64,000 bases of DNA from Dicyema japonicum (taxonomy: Eukaryota > Dicyemida > Rhombozoa > Dicyemidae), in the NCBI GenBank assembly GCA_011109175.1, contig RDEW01000003.1:1422429-1486428 (forward strand), in the 5' to 3' direction. The notes under the pieces are model-generated. The model saw nothing but the letters and a program-made list of their open reading frames with translations, was not told the origin of the DNA and did not search any database. A program made the translations under genes and the position numbers. Positions 34,242-45,429 of the stretch are shown piece after piece (the stretch's first letter is position 1; every line of letters begins with the position of its first letter).

Positions 34242-36888
34242 GGTTCTAGGTAAATTCATCGCCGGTAAATTCATCGCTGGTAATTTCATCGCGAGGTAAA
34301 TTCATCGCTGGTAAATTCATCGCCGGTTAATTCAAGCGACCACGTGGGTTCTTAAAAAAGAGGTCGAAATTTTGATTTTTTATATTATCATTAAAATGTA
34401 ATTTTGGAGATTAATTTGACGATATGAGTCACGTGGCCAGATCCCCAAGATAGAAGAAATTTGAAAACCTCAATTCTCCAAATAGTGTTAAATTTACTCA
34501 ACGATGTGCACCACACGTGTGTGTATTGGTTAAAGTGATAGAAAAATTATTGATTATCTTACTGATTATTGATTAATAACAAAGGTCAAACTTTAAGTGA
34601 ATATTTATGATAATATAATTTTTAGAAAACAAGTTTATGACAATTATTAACAAAAACATTGTGTTAATTTCTAAAATGCTAAATTATAGGCAATGCCTTT
34701 TAAATAGTCAAGAATTTCGCGATTATCGAAGTCATTTACAATGCGTTGAATTCTTAAAGCATTATCTCTGTATTTTTTCTTTTGTGTAGGACCTTCCCCA
34801 CCAGCAATATACTGTTCAATTTTAATTTCATTTCTTGCTTGTTCTTTCTTCAAAACATCAATAAACTTCCAAATCGTAGGATGACACGCTCCAATTAAAG
34901 AATTAAAAGAATGATGCCATCCTTCGCAAGAGTTATTCGTTTTAGGCCCAGCAACTCTCGCTGCTTCAAAACAATTCCACAATTCATGGGCAAAACGTGG
35001 ACAACGACGTACTTGACGGCGGTCGGGACGTCCTATCCAAATATCTTCTACATAATCCAGTACAGGTTGAGCTTCTTCTGGGAAACTGTTGTAATCACAC
35101 AAATGTTCAAAATAATGAACAACGTGTAATGTTGGGACAAATGCCAGCGCCGCAATCATGCGCATTTTCAGAGCGAATTCTGAATCTCTTTGATATAATA
35201 ATTGCAATCCTGTGATTGGATGCATCTAAATATGGATTGGGACAAATGAAAAAAACAGCCCTTTGTAATAGCATCAGGAAATATAATATTAAATCCATTT
35301 ATAGCTGCTTTTTCGAAATCAGTCATAATTGTCCTCGGTGATAACGATGGCTCCAATGATTTTAATTCCGAAAAAAACTTTTTTATAGCTTTCTTCCGTT
35401 CTTTTACACATTAAAATGTATATAAGTGGTAAAACATCATTATTTACTAGTCCATGAATCGTATATAATTGATTAAACAAATATGGGACTGTCTTAAAAG
35501 TACCATCCGCATACCAAAAGTTTGTAGTGGAAAGCAAATTTAGATTTTTTCTCGTTGTAAAAATTATTGTTCTGTTAACACTGTCTTCACTATCAAACAA
35601 TAGAAAAGGTTCATTGGCATAAGAGTATCTGTATTCTGGAGGTATTCTTAACTGGTCTATGTTAAGTGGATTAGGAGGAGCTTGATCTTTTGTATTTCTT
35701 GAATTTCTAATGTTTCTTTTAATTAAAGAAGCTATGGGTAGTCGGGCAGACACCTCTAGTGGCAAACCCACACACACTTCAGTCGTAATAATATGTGGAT
35801 TATCTTGTGATGCAAGAGCTCTTCTTTTTATTTCTTGAGTAATTCTCTTTGATTCGACATATGCAGCATCACCAGCATGATTGTGTTCGTTGACTCTTTT
35901 AATAATGATGTCTCCCTTGGTGTGTACTCTCGCTTTACATTTAATTTTGTAGTAGGATTCACATTTCCATAATGTGACTTTGCCATTAAATTTTTCAAAA
36001 CAGTAAATGTATCCATCTTCAAAAAGTTTTCTCTTATTTCTATCACTCATTACAAATTGCAAAGCCATGCTGTCAAGATATAAGAAATTAGCGAAAAAAT
36101 ATCACTTTATAGTAATCAATTATGATAATGACGATAAAGTACAAAAGAATTCAAGGGCATTATCACCACATTACAAAAGAATTCAAGGACATTATCACAG
36201 ATTATAAGCTACTTTATCAGTTAAAAGAAACACAATTACATGCAACCATTACTCTTGTGTTTAAGATAGAGATGAATACTGTCCTCAGCACTAAAGAAAA
36301 CTGGCAATTTTATGTTTCAATCGTCGTATATAGATGAATACTGACAGAGTTATTTATTTTATTATTTGTAAGCCACAGGCGTACAATCTTTGGTAAGCCT
36401 AGCAAAAACAGTCATTGGTAATTAATCCAAGGAGGGAACGCAAAAGAGAACGTCTGCTTGTGACAACTAAATTGATCCCGCCAATAATACATGCCAGGCA
36501 TACGTCAACTTCTGAAGAGAGGTGAAAAAATAGGTCCTCTCTTCAGTTTTCATAGGTCCTACCGTCACGGATACATGATTCCTATCGCCGAATAATCTCC
36601 AAAATCGCAATTTAACTATAATATAAAAAATCAAAATTTCGACCTCTTCTATCTAGACACCAGCCACGTGGTTCTTTGATTCAACTGGATGAATTTACCT
36701 CGCGATGAATTTACCAGCGATGAATTTACCGGCGATGAATTTACCGGCGATGAAATTACCTCGCGATGAATTTACCAGCGATGAATTTACCGCGATGAAT
36801 TTACCTCGCGATGAATTTACCTCGCGATGAATTTACCGGCGATGAATTTACCGGCGATGAATTTACCAGCGATGAATTTACGGTTACC
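34242..36888 (-). mobile_element. MULE transposon with tandem-repeat termini
   Basis: 2.65-kb Mutator-like element. Its ends read GGTTCTAGGTAAATTCATCG and, reversed from the right, GGTAACCGTAAATTCATCG. Inside each end is an array of 15-16-bp units of the form TAAATTCATCGCYGG, about 6 units at 34250-34335 and about 13 at 36685-36881, in opposite orientation. Together they act as long inverted termini. Between them lies a transposase gene on the minus strand. Nine-base target duplications flank it. Confidence 0.92.
34671..36068 (-). pseudogene. MULE transposase with FLYWCH-like finger, two frameshifts
   Basis: Starts MALQFVMSDRNKRKLFEDGY at 36068. Residues 20-65 form a FLYWCH/WRKY-like zinc finger (Cys in KCESYYKIKCKA and His in NEHNHAG). 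The catalytic core has WYADGTFKTVP (first Asp), IMTDFEKAAINGF (second Asp), CFFHLSQSIFR and NNSCEGWHHSFNSLIG. The frame shifts near 35340 and again near 35225 (FRCIQ to ITGLQLLYQRDSEFAL). Apart from these two slips, the protein of about 460 residues is continuous, so inactivation is recent or the slips are assembly errors. Confidence 0.88.
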
Positions 36889-37060
36889 CGGATAAAGGTG
36901 AGTCCCTGATCAAAGGTTACTCCCAGAATCTTAGGTGTTTTGATAATAGGAATAGCTTTGTTTTTCATAAAGATTTTTGGTTAGATACAGAGCTGTCTTT
37001 TGGGTAAACAGCGTGACAGAGGACTTTGTTGCTGATGTGTTGGGGTTAATAAATAAATAA

Positions 37061-38052
37061 ATCATTTTAGAAACTACTCAACCGATGAAAGCAATAAAAT
37101 AAGCATTCCACGTGGATAGGTTACTAGAATTTGATTGAATGTGATGTTTTAAACAAAATATTCTGTCACTCTTGTTAATATCCCTTACTGGTGACACTAT
37201 TTGACGAGCAATTTGCCATTTTAAAGCCCGCTTAAAACTAATTAAGTCGAAAGGCTAAAACTAAAAAGTATTCAGACCTCTCAATTGATGTCGCATTCAT
37301 TCCTCTCGTGGTAGAAACCTCCTGAACATTAGACTTTTATCTTCTATCTTAAGTCTAATCTCAGATTGCTCCGATGATCTCTAGACCGCTGTTGGCACCC
37401 CGGCGTATTTCCCTTGCGGTTTATAGAATGAACAGGCATCTAAATAACTGATTATTATTAGTGGCAGAACGTAGAAATATATAAAGTTATATTTCCACAT
37501 GTAGGGCACCTACTAGTTTCTTCCGACTTCCTCTGTTGCATACTACACTCCTCGAGGCATCTAGATCGTCTGAAGTTTTTAGTTGTCATTTAACTTATTT
37601 CAGATCACTTTCAAGCACGGATGGAAAAGTTGTTTGCTGCCAACCATGGTATTGCTTTCCATCTGACATGAAATTGGTAAAGCATGGGGCCTGACTGCCA
37701 ATATGATAAAAATAGCTATGATACGTAATGACATGTATTCCTCAGCTTGCACTCTACCTTATTGTGTTAGTCTGTCAGTATAAATAATTCTCGTGAACCA
37801 GAGTACTTATAGCCACACATGTCCAGCTCAAGACATATTTTAATTGTCAGTCTGTTCCACACTCATCTATCGTTAACCAGTAATCTTATAGAATAGTCCT
37901 CCAACAATATTGATTTTTTAGCATAGAATCAAAGAAATTGTGACTTTAATAAATCATAACTAAATATTTATTAAATACAAAGAGAAGGCGAATCAATTCC
38001 GAATTTGAATATGAAGGTGATAAACCCCTCTGACACTATCAAATAATAATTT
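37061..38052. other. No gene seen
   Basis: About 1 kb of AT-rich sequence without recognised coding or repeat features. Confidence 0.4.
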
Positions 38053-38245
38053 ATGTTTTCCAGGTACTTTCCCCTTTCATGTAAAAAATGCTGTTTCGAC
38101 TTTTTCGAACTCACAGCCTTGATGGAAGCAACATCAGTACTGTACGATACTCGAGAGAATTTTGTGAGGATAGAGGGATTATCAAATAGGGTACTTTCGT
38201 TTGATTATTTTAGACTGGAAGTTGTTTTACCTAAGCAATAATTTT
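38053..38245 (+). pseudogene. Miro exon remnant
   Basis: Closely resembles 40108-40310 of the intact Miro gene, encoding the equivalents of KYCFDFSLEPTALMEV and LYDFSENFVRDGG. It keeps a remnant of the intron that interrupts the functional gene (GTACTTTCCCCTTTC), but its AG acceptor has become AA. Because intron sequence is retained, it arose by DNA duplication, not reverse transcription. Confidence 0.8.
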
Positions 38246-38292
38246 TTATAAAATAATTTTTTATAACAAAAGAAATTGGAAAAACAAAACTA

Positions 38293-38577
38293 TTGCCAAA
38301 GCTGATACTCGAAATTATAACTAAAAATATGAAAAGCCTTACTCTGAGCGTTTTCTATAATCTTCCCGATCCGTATTTATCGGCCTTGATTTCGGCAGAG
38401 TTAACCTCTTTGAAGGGATTGAGGGTGGATGAAATTCGCCAAATTAGTACCAATTTAATACTACTTTCAAACACCAAAGAATGGTTTCCTAAATTATTCC
38501 ACATTGTTTTCGAAGAATTCGGCTGTCGTCGAGCAGAACTACACGTTAACAACGTCCTTACTGCCTATCGTAAATGA
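38293..38577 (+). CDS. 94-residue protein of unknown function
   Basis: ORF begins MPKLILEIITKNMKSLTLSV and has a helical, leucine-rich composition (DEIRQISTNLILLSN). It resembles no family I can name with confidence; the helical pattern is compatible with a COMMD N-terminal domain, but that is a guess. It converges on the RNF212-like gene, whose longer version would overlap its last 20 bases. Confidence 0.4.
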   Translation: MPKLILEIITKNMKSLTLSVFYNLPDPYLSALISAELTSLKGLRVDEIRQISTNLILLSNTKEWFPKLFHIVFEEFGCRRAELHVNNVLTAYRK

Positions 38578-39124
38578 CATCCTGGCTCTAAAATTCTTCA
38601 TTTACACACCTTTTCAGAGAGCCGATCTTTCAGATAGGCGATTTCTTTACTCATTTCCCTGATTTTGCTTAAATTAGGAAAAATTCCTACTTTTCGTACT
38701 TTCGATGTCTTTCTTCATTTTCACGATTTTTTTGTGTCAACTGAAAGTCAGTTATTAAATACTTTTTGTGACATGTATGTAAACAAATGAGTACGATGAC
38801 TTTGCTGAAAATTCAGAGCGTGTGTAAATTTATCGAACAAGTTATGAATACTTGAGAATAAAGATCCCGGATTTTGAAAAAGATTAGCAATCTTCGGGTT
38901 TAGCTAAGAATTTGAAAAAATGGAGTTAACTTTTTTCGAAAACAAGACGTAATCACAAGGTTTCCCACAGGCCTGGCACACAGGATTTATGGCTAGGTGT
39001 AAGTTTGCTTAATACAGGATTTAAGACAAGACTCGCAGAATATATGACCACAGTTTGTAATGAAAAATTTAAGTTTGTTGCAGCCTATTCGATAGCAATT
39101 ATTGCAGTGAAACCAATCGTGCAT
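38558..39124 (-). CDS. RNF212/ZIP3-like RING protein, six short exons
   Basis: Starts at ATG 39124. Introns at 38993-39015 (23 nt), 38904-38930 (27), 38741-38762 (22) and 38668-38690 (23) give one continuous frame; a last 22-nt intron would move the stop from 38598 to 38558. The N-terminal RING reads MHDWFHCNNCY, FFITNCGHIFCESCLKS, then INPVCQACGKPC. FSKKLNPKIANLFQNPGSLF and ALNFQQSHRTHLFTYMSQKL follow, and the end is a charged coiled coil (REMSKEIAYLKDRL). This order (C-x2-C, CGHxxCxxC, CxxC-x-PC, then LSK and an F-rich helix) is that of RNF212, Zip3 and Vilya, SUMO-ligase-like proteins on meiotic chromosomes that promote crossing over. Length is about 160 residues. Every exon is short, so ORF scans miss the gene. 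It shares a 155-bp divergent upstream region with Miro. Confidence 0.8.
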
Positions 39125-39279
39125 ACAACAAAAAAACAGCAACCTAATTAAATGACAAAATTTCCCTCTCTTATATAGAGAGTTTATTTTATTTTAAATT
39201 TAAAATCAATTAAATAAATAAATTTTAATTTTTAATAAATATATTTTGTTTTCACGGTTTAATTGTATTGTTTGTTACA

Positions 39280-41533
39280 ATGAAAAACTTCATTAACGTC
39301 GTTCTTGTAGGAGATGGTAATTATCTTTCTTTATGACTCTAAAATAGCTGGAACCGGCAAGACTTCGATAATTCTTTCACTTGTAGGAGAAGAATTTATA
39401 AGCGATGTATATGTTGAATTTACCTATTTCTAGGTTCCTCCCAAGATCGACAATATCACCATTCCTCCTGATATGAGTCAAGATGGGATTAGCACGAATA
39501 TTATTGACACGTCACGTTTACTTATCATTTATTTTTAGTCCAAGAACAAGATGAGATTGAAATAGCCGATCATGTCCGTCAGGTGATCTAATTTACTCAT
39601 TTTTCAGGCTGACGTTGTCTGTGTGGTTTGTGACTGTACTAATATGTCTTCATTTTACTCGGTTGGGAATTTTGGTTTACTTTCAGCTGGAGGAGTTCTG
39701 GTTGGATCTAATTAGAGACTCTTCCTTCGACGGACCCAGAAAACCAGTCATCATAGTTTGCAATAAGGCAGATCTTGTAGAACAGGCTCAAATTGAAGTT
39801 CTTATAACTTTAATGCTTAGTATGCGGTAGAGATGATGGATAAGCATTTTCAAATAGCCACGTGCATAATGGTTACTATTTTTAATATTTTTAGTCCTCG
39901 GCTGTGACTTTAAAGAATATTAGCGAGGTTTTCTACTACTCGCAAATGTCGTATTTGTACCCGATCCCCGTTTTGTACGACGCAGAGAAGTTCTGTCTCA
40001 CAGAATTGTGTCGAGAAATTTTTACTCGGATTTTTCACGTTTGATGTCTTTTAATGTTAGATTTGTGACCAAAATAACGACGGAATTCTCGACGATGATG
40101 AGATGTATGTTTTCCAGGTATTTTCTTTGTTTATGCAAGAAATACTGCTTCGACTTTTCTCTCGAACCCACTGCCTTGATGGAGGTGAAATCAATGCTGT
40201 ACGATTTCAGTGAGAATTTTGTGAGGGATGGAGGGATCACCAAAGAGGGTACCTATGTGTGATTATAATAGGCTTTATTAAACTGCAAGTCGTGTTTATT
40301 CAACAAAACCAGCAGGAAACTGTATGGAATGTGCTTAGAAAGTTTGGATACGACGAAGATCTAACTTTTATGGATGCCATGAGGATAGAAATGTGACCCC
40401 ATTATGATTTAAGGAAGACTGAATGTCTCAAATAATTCACAGATCGTCGAATGACTGAGCATGGAGTTGAATTTGTCCTTTACCTCTTCGATAAGCACGA
40501 TTCAGTTTGTTTTTTTAAATCACGCGTGTTAGGATAATGACGGATATTTGTCATTTTCGGACTTAAATCAATTCACATTGCTGGATCCGTCGTTCTTTTT
40601 CAACGACACGTTTTATTTCGACATTATTGGACGAATAAGCCGCAAACTGTTTCTTATGATGTGGCGGTTTTCCACATTTTTTTAAATTTTCAGAGTTATG
40701 GTTCATGTGGAACCAATTTCGGTTTTGAGGGCTTTTGTTTACCTCGGATTTGGCTTCCTTTACGGTCCTGTGGATTCTGCCATTAAAGGTTGGTGGCATT
40801 TGTTTTTTTAGTTATACCACGTGTTGGGTTGTTTGATAGTGGAAGGTCTGTTTTTTTCAAAGGTTTTCTCCACGAGTTATCAGTCAAAGGTTCAGTCGTC
40901 CTTTATTGTTAGATTGACCTTTTCTCTCAATTTCAAGTGAAGTATTCAGCTTTGAGGCTCACAAATTTTGGGTTTGACGAAATATTCACAAATGATTCCT
41001 ACAAGTTGTTAATCGTTAGGCTTTGGATTGATCTTTTAGTTGGAGGACTGCAATCCTACAAATTTTACGAGTGATAGTCTGGCATCTTGTGATGGTGCCT
41101 GTTTTCTGTACGATGGAACAGATCCTTCCAGTTTTGATGCGTGCTCACGTGTCTGTAAAGTAGGTCATTTATGGTGTTTTAAGCAAATTATGGTTGATGG
41201 ATATCCCACTCCTTCACTTGTAGTTATACGCGGTAACGGGGATCGTCGTCAAGTTATACAAGACACTCCACAGCAGCCACGTGTGTTCTGTTCTAATAAT
41301 CAACTTCCTTTGGTCGATTTTCCCGCCTCCTCATTCAAGGAATTTTTGAAAAATCTTTTTAAGGCTTTTTCAAAGTAATATAAATTTATCATTTGAGTAG
41401 TTCCGAGCCTGTTGAGAATGACAAAAAAATTAACTTTTTTCCGTTGAATATATCAAATACTACTTTGACTGTTTCTTTTTCTGTTGTCATACTTGTGATT
41501 GGTTTTTTTATCGGCAGATCATTAAATAAATAA
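39280..41533 (+). CDS. Miro, mitochondrial Rho GTPase
   Basis: Outer-membrane GTPase that links mitochondria to motors. ATG 39280 begins MKNFINVVLVGDAGTGKTSI, the first GTPase with a normal P-loop; VIIVCNKADLVEQ is its NKxD motif. The first EF-hand loop is DQNNDGILDDDE and the second DKHDSDNDGYLSFSDL. The second GTPase-like domain has GLFDSGRS where a GxxxxGKS P-loop is expected (Arg for Lys). The end is encoded only after a 23-nt intron at 41375-41397: TTLTVSFSVVILVIGFFIGR, a membrane anchor, then SLNK and stop. At least 15 introns of 18-33 nt are needed, including 39317-39347 and an 18-nt one at 40425-40442 bordering an 11-nt exon. Parts of 40640-41030 were not fully resolved. About 560-600 residues, near the family norm. 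Confidence 0.9.
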
Positions 41534-41869
41534 CTCTTACTTTTTCTTAAATTTATTGCATAACCCCATCGTTGGTTTTTTCTTGCTAAGAAATGGGTGA
41601 TTATCTGTGTTTTTTTTAAAGAATTATTATTTCTTACTTGAAATGTTGAACAGGATTTAGACACATCAACATCCCAGAATCGCTGGAATTTGCATTGACA
41701 ATCTTGGTCGAAGATATTCTTAATTGGGCGGGTCAGGATGGAATCAATGTGAATTCCAAACGGTATTGGGTTCGATTTTTGTGGATTATCATTGTTGACC
41801 GCAAAGGGATCCTGCTGAAGGAGAGTTGTAAGGTTCCCTGACAAACTTTCTTGAACGACATAATCAAAC

Positions 41870-42275
41870 GTGGTCTAGAGGCTGGATGGTTTCACCACAG
41901 TAATATAACCTCCTCATATGGACCATGAAGACAGATAGCGGGAAGACAGGATTACGATCTTTCTTTTTCTCTTGTGCATCAACTCTTCTTCCTCTCGTTT
42001 GTCGTTTTGAACCTGTAGTGATTATCCACCTACTGACTATGCCGAATGATCGCCATTTTACTGGTTCCTTTGCAGTTTATTTTCCCGGAAATTAAATTGC
42101 TCACTTTTATGAGATTAACAGTGCCTTCATAAGTCTCACTATAATTAATGCGGATTATTGCTAATTCCTTTAAGGTGATTAATTTTGAGAAACCAAATCC
42201 TACCAAAACTGTTGCATAAAGTTTTTTCCTGAGACTATCTTCTGTTGGATTCGAAATAGCCTTGCTTGCGAACAT
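41870..42275 (-). pseudogene. Possible actin-related protein (ARP8-like) fragment
   Basis: The frame from 42275 reads SNPTEDSLRKKLYATVLVGF and later INCKGTSKMAII. This resembles the last third of actin-related proteins, where a stretch before a VVGGG-like loop is followed by a WKGGxxxA motif. The glycine loop is degraded (VLVGFGFSK) and the Trp is Cys. No upstream or downstream actin exons were found. Confidence 0.25.
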
Positions 42276-42369
42276 TTATAAATTGATAAAACGTTGATTC
42301 ATTTTTTGGCAATTCTTCAAAAAATGATTTGTTTTTTTAATTAGTCTTTAAAATTAAAGAAAAGAGAGT

Positions 42370-42480
42370 AAGGTTATATAGCGGCTGCCCTGACTGCGTG
42401 GCTATTCCCTCTCAGGATAGCGAGCGAGATTCGCTCAAATAACCAGCAGCACTCACGAGGGTCTCCTGTTCGTGATTTGT
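42370..42480 (-). repeat. Dispersed repeat, inverted copy of 13770-13905
   Basis: Contains CTACGC-type core GCCCTGACTGCGTGGCTATT and ATAGCGAGCGAGATTCGCTC, the reverse complement of the element at 13770-13905. Confidence 0.65.
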
Positions 42481-43639
42481 TTTTATAAAAAAATAATCTT
42501 AATTTCATTTATAGATAATTTTTCAGTTATATTTATTTACATAACCCCAGAACATCGAGAAAGAAGGTAATAGTAACCGAACTAATTAGACAAGACAGTT
42601 TTATTTACTGAAAAACCCAAGACTAATTAAAGAATAGAAAATCCGAAAGAAAAGCTGAAAAACTAATTCAGAGGGTTTGTATCTTCTGAGTGGGGTTAGT
42701 TTAATAAGACACAGTGTGTCTTTTCTCAGGTAGAAAACCTCAAATTACATCACACGTTATTACATATGACGTAATATTTCTTCAATTGTTTTTTCCTTAA
42801 GGAAGCTTCAATATCTTGCCTTAAATCAATCAAGACGCCAACTTAATGGCATATCTCCTGGATTTCTCAGGTAATTTTAGGAATTTGTTTCTTTCTGTCT
42901 CAAACCACCATTGATAACCATATATCAAGAATTTTTCAATGCATGCAAAACCGAACTAATTAGGTGATAATTATTCAGTTATTTGACACAGTTCCCCATT
43001 TGATTGCTGGAATGTAAAAATAAGTTGTTTCGAAGATCCTCCCTAACGAGTAAATATTTTTTTGTTTCCTCAGCAGAGTTGTATAATTGAAAAATTGAGT
43101 CTTTTGTGAACAAAAATTATACGTGTACGAGAGGAGATTCAGATGATGTTCGCATCTCAGCCTTGCAAGATTTATTCAAATGCTATGAGGGAGTTTTGAT
43201 TTAGAATAATGTATTTTCGGAGATAACTTATCAATGAGTTTATTTACTCAAAGTGTAGTGATGGATCTAGTCGCTATTTTTGTGTGAAAAATTTTAAGAT
43301 ACCTCCGGGTGCCGCGATATTTTTTTGAAAGCAACTGAGTTGACAGTCGAACCTTTTTTATTTCAGAAAAAGCGGGATTTATCCATAAATAGTTGCAAGA
43401 CTATTTCTTCAACGACACGCAAAATAAATTGGGTCTATAGCATTTCAAAGAGGTCGGTGATAATTAGCATTTTGCATTCTCAATGAATGTGCTCTATGTG
43501 TGACGTTTTAGGCTGCAAGATGGAATCCGTAAACAAATGTTTTGAATTTTCCGCATTTTTTCCAGGTTTTTAAGGACACAAAATACCCATGCTAGCATAA
43601 TTATAGAGTTTTCCGACCATTAACGTAACTTTCCCGATC
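42481..43639. other. No gene seen; one terminal-repeat-like motif
   Basis: No recognised coding sequence. 43614-43636 (CCGACCATTAACGTAACTTT) resembles the arms of the inverted repeat at 52114-52197. Confidence 0.4.
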
Positions 43640-43979
43640 AATAGCGTCAATTTCTACTAACAATAATAATACCAGAAACCACGGTTACATAAACTAATTA
43701 ATCACGTGATCCCAGCACGCTCTAGCAAGGACCACATCTTGGCCGATGCTCCTCCCTCGACCCCACACAATCACGTATTGGTCGAGTGACTGGATCTTCG
43801 CAGTCATGATTATAAGTTCCGTGGTTCATTAGCATCATGGCTTCAAAAGGCATTGGTGGCTGGAACTCATCAGAAATCCAGCGTTCCATGATTTTGGAGA
43901 GCTCCTTTTTGACTAGATCTTCAAGACATTTGTCCAAGAGATGAGTGGGCCCCAGATATAACATGCTTAAGAGATGCAT
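43640..43979 (-). mobile_element. LINE 3' end with C-terminal ORF remnant
   Basis: An 85-codon frame ending REEHRPRCGPC is followed on the minus strand by GGGATCACGTGATTAATTAG and ACCGTGGTTTCTGG. The non-coding part matches the LINE ends at 7850 and 50300. Confidence 0.5.
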
Positions 43980-44009
43980 GGAGGCTTCTTTTCGGCTAGA
44001 TCTTCAGAA

Positions 44010-44333
44010 GCCGGGTAGCATAGTGGTTAGGTGTCGGGCTAAAGTGACTTAGGTTACGGGTTCGATTCTTGCTGCTGTTCACCTGGTGGAAGGTTCCACG
44101 CATCTACGATGCCAAAAGGGTTTGACGAGTGACGCCATCATCAGTGGATACTCACTGCGGAACTGGATTGTCTAGAAAGGACCCACACACACAAGAAAAA
44201 GAAAAAAAAGTGAAGATCATTCCTTGGTTCTACGATTAGTTAAAATTAACTGTTCTTTACTTAAATAAAGTGTGTGTCCTGCCTATACGGAGTATTATGG
44301 CTCCGTGAAAAAGGTTGTTATTATTATTATTAT
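44010..44333 (+). repeat. tRNA-derived SINE, family 1, best copy
   Basis: About 320 bp. The head contains an A box (TAGCATAGTGGTTAGG) and, 30 nt on, a B box (GGTTCGATTCTTGCTGCTG). The unique body holds CACCTGGTGGAAGGTTCCAC and AACTGTTCTTTACTTAAATA. The tail ends in (TTA)n. Other copies lie at 1295, 29635 and 55145, with fragments at 15220 and 56250. Confidence 0.92.
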
Positions 44334-45429
44334 GTCAAGTGATCAGTGTGATTTGATTGAGTTGGTGACGTAAAACACATCCTGGAGAAATCGTACTTAT
44401 CAAAAACCAAGACCTATATACAGCCTGTAAATCGAAGGACTTAGATACAATTATTACCACGACCAGATAGGGATTATTTGGGCGCATATTACAAATGAAT
44501 CATGGCGTTACTGATTGCGATATTAGGGCTTCCTCTGCTCAGGGGATTTTAGAAACAATCCACAAACAACTTTTCTATCAATAATCACAATCTCGAAAAG
44601 ACCGTGGAGGAGTCCAACAGACCGGATCATTCGGAGGGTGGCACAAGCAACAGGAATGTCATAACTTTCTTATTGCGAGTGTGCATTATAATAATAAATG
44701 ATCAAAGTGAAAGGAAACAGCAAATCCATCAAAGAGAAGGACCATTTCTTATAAGTTGAGAAAATTGATAATCAAACAGGCATGCATTGGTTGCGACAAT
44801 ATAATTTCACGAATTCTGAGTCTTTTACGAATTACTATTTCAGAAATTGTTTACATAATTTTGAAACAAGGTGTATTCAATACAACTTCTCATGGTGGTG
44901 ACAGTAGAACGAAACTTACTGCAGCTGTTGGGAAGACAAGAATGCGACTATTTCTCTTACGCGTCCCGCACGGGTTACCCATCAACTGCTGGTAACATTT
45001 CACCTGTAATCACATGTCACTTGTCATTTCTTATCAAAAATCAAAGAATTTACGACATGTCACCTAACATCAAATCAACACTAATTGGTTTCTAATCAAA
45101 GAATGCATTTTCTTAAGTCTATATTTTCTTGACTCGATTCATCTTGACTTTTCAATTCTCCTGATCCTGTCTTAATCTGTGATAAAAAATTAAATAAACC
45201 TCTATTCGGTTGTTTGACAAAATTTGAGTAATTTTACTTAGCTTTTCATATGGAAATTCAAATCTGCTCAACCTTAGCGTTGAATTTGTCCCATAATCCT
45301 TTAAAACTCGTATCTAAATTTGTTCACTAAAAATACCTCATTTCCAATAGAAAAATCATACTTTGTTTGATGAACGTTGTGTCTATCTGAAGAACAGCGG
45401 CCGAATGCCGCTTAGGGATCTAGTGTCTA
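44334..45429. other. No gene seen
   Basis: Two overlapping ORFs of 75-79 codons (44756-45095) are not recognised. A short imperfect repeat of ATCACATGTCACTTGTCATT type occurs near 45010-45070. Confidence 0.4.

Larger units (their letters stand above)
33725..37060 (-). mobile_element. 5'-truncated jockey-type LINE, split by a nested MULE
   Basis: Right of the MULE (36898-37060) the minus strand encodes NPNTSATKSSVTLFT and KILGVTFDQGLTF. Left of it (34232-33881) it continues RHVENKVTSAL, MRILKMLSKTLRDQTGG and FIRPTMTYESPSWAMQ, the thumb of the reverse transcriptase. Removing the MULE and one 9-bp copy joins the two parts in frame. The 3' end has GGGATCACTTAGTTAGATG and TGATCCTGAGGGTAATAATA, the same terminus as the LINE at 50350-51815. 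Confidence 0.85.

Noticed and set aside
36685-36881. Possible CRISPR or satellite array
   Set aside because: Units are contiguous without spacers and mirror the array at the other MULE end; they are transposon termini.
41389-41844. 151-codon ORF on the minus strand
   Set aside because: It overlaps the last Miro exon on the opposite strand and has no recognised domain; treated as a chance antisense frame.
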